Below, piece by piece: positions 5,706 through 6,476 of a stretch of DNA of 6,476 bases. Made by a program: the position numbers and the translations under genes. The DNA is taken from contig JAGHSL010000162.1 in NCBI GenBank assembly GCA_018065885.1, positions 1-6,476 of the forward strand, in the 5' to 3' direction. Each line of letters starts with the position of its first letter. Within the stretch, counting starts at the first letter, position 1. The stretch comes from Candidatus Limimorpha equi. GTDB taxonomy: Bacteria > Bacteroidota > Bacteroidia > Bacteroidales > F082. The notes under the pieces were generated by a model. It had not been told where the DNA came from and searched no databases. It worked only from the letters and a program-made list of their open reading frames with translations.

Positions 5706-5737
5706 AATATAAAATGACGTTTTTTTTATTTTATATT
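5706..5737. repeat. AT-rich inverted repeat between aroA and the lutA-like gene
   Basis: AATATAAAAT (5706-5715) pairs perfectly with ATTTTATATT (5728-5737) around a 12-base loop ending in eight T. Being A/T only, the stem is weak as RNA. It lies after aroA and its right arm covers the expected -33 region of the next promoter, so it could be part of a terminator or a protein-binding site. The sequence does not decide. Confidence 0.4.
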
Positions 5738-5748
5738 GTATAAAAGAC

Positions 5749-5756
5749 TATTTTTG
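5749..5756 (+). promoter_or_regulatory. Candidate -7 element for the lutA-like gene
   Basis: TATTTTTG fits TAnnTTTG and lies 22 bases before the ATG at 5779. The -33 position falls in a T-run without a clear TTG. The spacer is very AT-rich, as is common before Bacteroidota genes. Confidence 0.5.
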
Positions 5757-5778
5757 CACAATTTTAGCAAATTGTAAT

Positions 5779-6476
5779 ATGACAGTTGACTTATTCATCC
5801 CATGCTTTATCGACCAGTTCCATCCCGAAGTAGCCTTGGCAACTGTCAAAGTCTTGCGCAAAGCGGGTGTCGAAGTTGAATATAATCCCAATCAGACTTG
5901 CTGTGGACGTTTCGCCTATAATGCTGGTTTTATTGAAGATGCAAAGGCTTTGGGCGATAAGTTCATGTCGGATTTTTCAAACAATCGTCCAATAGTTGCT
6001 CCAACTGCTTCTTGTGTTAATTTCATCAGGAAACATTATCCAGAATTGTTCTACAATACTTCCAATCATTTGAATTTCAAACGCTTGGTTGGTAATGTCT
6101 ATGAACTGACTGATTTCTTGGTCAATGTTTTGCATTACGATGATTTTGGCGCAGAGTTCCCCTATAAGGTGACTTATCACGACAGCTGTTCGGCATTGCG
6201 TGGAATGGGCTTGGGAAAAGAAGCGCGTCAGTTACTTTCGAAAGTAAATGGCATGGAACTTGTAGAGATGAAGCAGACCGACATGTGCTGTGGAAGCGAT
6301 TTGTCGTTTGCGCTCAATCATGAAATGCTTTCAATGGGCATGGCAAGTCATAAAGTGAAGAACGCCATGAACACTGGAGCCGAATATATTGTTTCTACCG
6401 ACATGAGTTGCCTTGCACACCAGAAATTGTACATCGATAAGCAGGAATTGTCAATCAAGGTGATTCACATTGCGGA
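5779..6476 (+). CDS. lutA: LutA/YkgE-like (Fe-S)-binding CCG-domain protein (3' truncated)
   Basis: The frame stays open to the window end (232 complete codons), so the C-terminus is missing by a small amount for a family of about 240-250 residues. Two CCG (cysteine-rich) domains are visible: Cys9 (IPCFID), Cys41-Cys42-Gly43 (QTCCGR) and Cys79 (PTASC) in the first; Cys137 (YHDSC), Cys170-Cys171-Gly172 (DMCCG) and Cys211 (DMSC) in the second. In the family these bind iron-sulfur clusters. LutA works with LutB and LutC in cytoplasmic oxidation of L-lactate to pyruvate. lutB and lutC would be expected just downstream, outside this window. The ATG at 5779 starts directly with the family's MxVxLFIPCFID strand and follows a candidate promoter; no Shine-Dalgarno sequence is visible. 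Heterodisulfide-reductase or glycolate-oxidase subunits share the CCG domain, so the lactate role is inferred. Confidence 0.9.
   Translation, partial: MTVDLFIPCFIDQFHPEVALATVKVLRKAGVEVEYNPNQTCCGRFAYNAGFIEDAKALGDKFMSDFSNNRPIVAPTASCVNFIRKHYPELFYNTSNHLNFKRLVGNVYELTDFLVNVLHYDDFGAEFPYKVTYHDSCSALRGMGLGKEARQLLSKVNGMELVEMKQTDMCCGSDLSFALNHEMLSMGMASHKVKNAMNTGAEYIVSTDMSCLAHQKLYIDKQELSIKVIHIA

Overview
The window looks like chromosomal DNA of a Bacteroidota member, probably Bacteroidales. Three things suggest this. The first gene is the C-terminal part of a PorX-type response regulator/PglZ protein, a type IX secretion system regulator typical of that phylum. Several promoters fit the Bacteroidota pattern TAnnTTTG at -7. 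Most starts lack a strong Shine-Dalgarno sequence. All recognisable genes are on the + strand.

Layout: (1) the 3' part of porX (1-861); (2) a 231-base gap with a near-perfect 24-base palindrome and the tsaE promoter; (3) tsaE (1093-1530); (4) an IS110-family insertion sequence (about 1579-2862) inserted into a palindromic REP-like repeat; (5) the rest of that repeat, then a small GIY-YIG nuclease gene (2918-3265), then a second copy of the repeat in inverted orientation (3289-3306); (6) aroB (3371-4387) and aroA (4411-5646), a shikimate-pathway pair; (7) an AT-rich spacer with an inverted repeat and a promoter; (8) the 5' part of a LutA-like CCG-domain protein (5779 to the window end).

The most interesting part is 1560-3306. 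The non-coding left end of the IS110 element can be folded by eye into two consecutive stems, each with an internal loop, behind a good Bacteroidota promoter. This is the architecture known for IS110 bridge RNAs. The loop sequences fit the job. The 5' arm of the second loop repeats 10 bases of the element's right end exactly (donor guide). The two arms of the first loop match the two halves of the repeat on either side of the insertion (target guide). Removing the element restores a longer palindrome with 10-base outer arms. The host repeat also flanks the GIY-YIG gene in inverted orientation, which resembles RAYT/REP arrangements but with a different nuclease family. The locus may therefore be a nested case: a REP-associated GIY-YIG module invaded by an RNA-guided IS110 element whose target is the REP itself.

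The remaining genes are ordinary housekeeping genes (t6A tRNA modification, aromatic amino-acid synthesis, lactate-type oxidation). The insertion lies between tsaE and aroB and breaks no recognisable gene.
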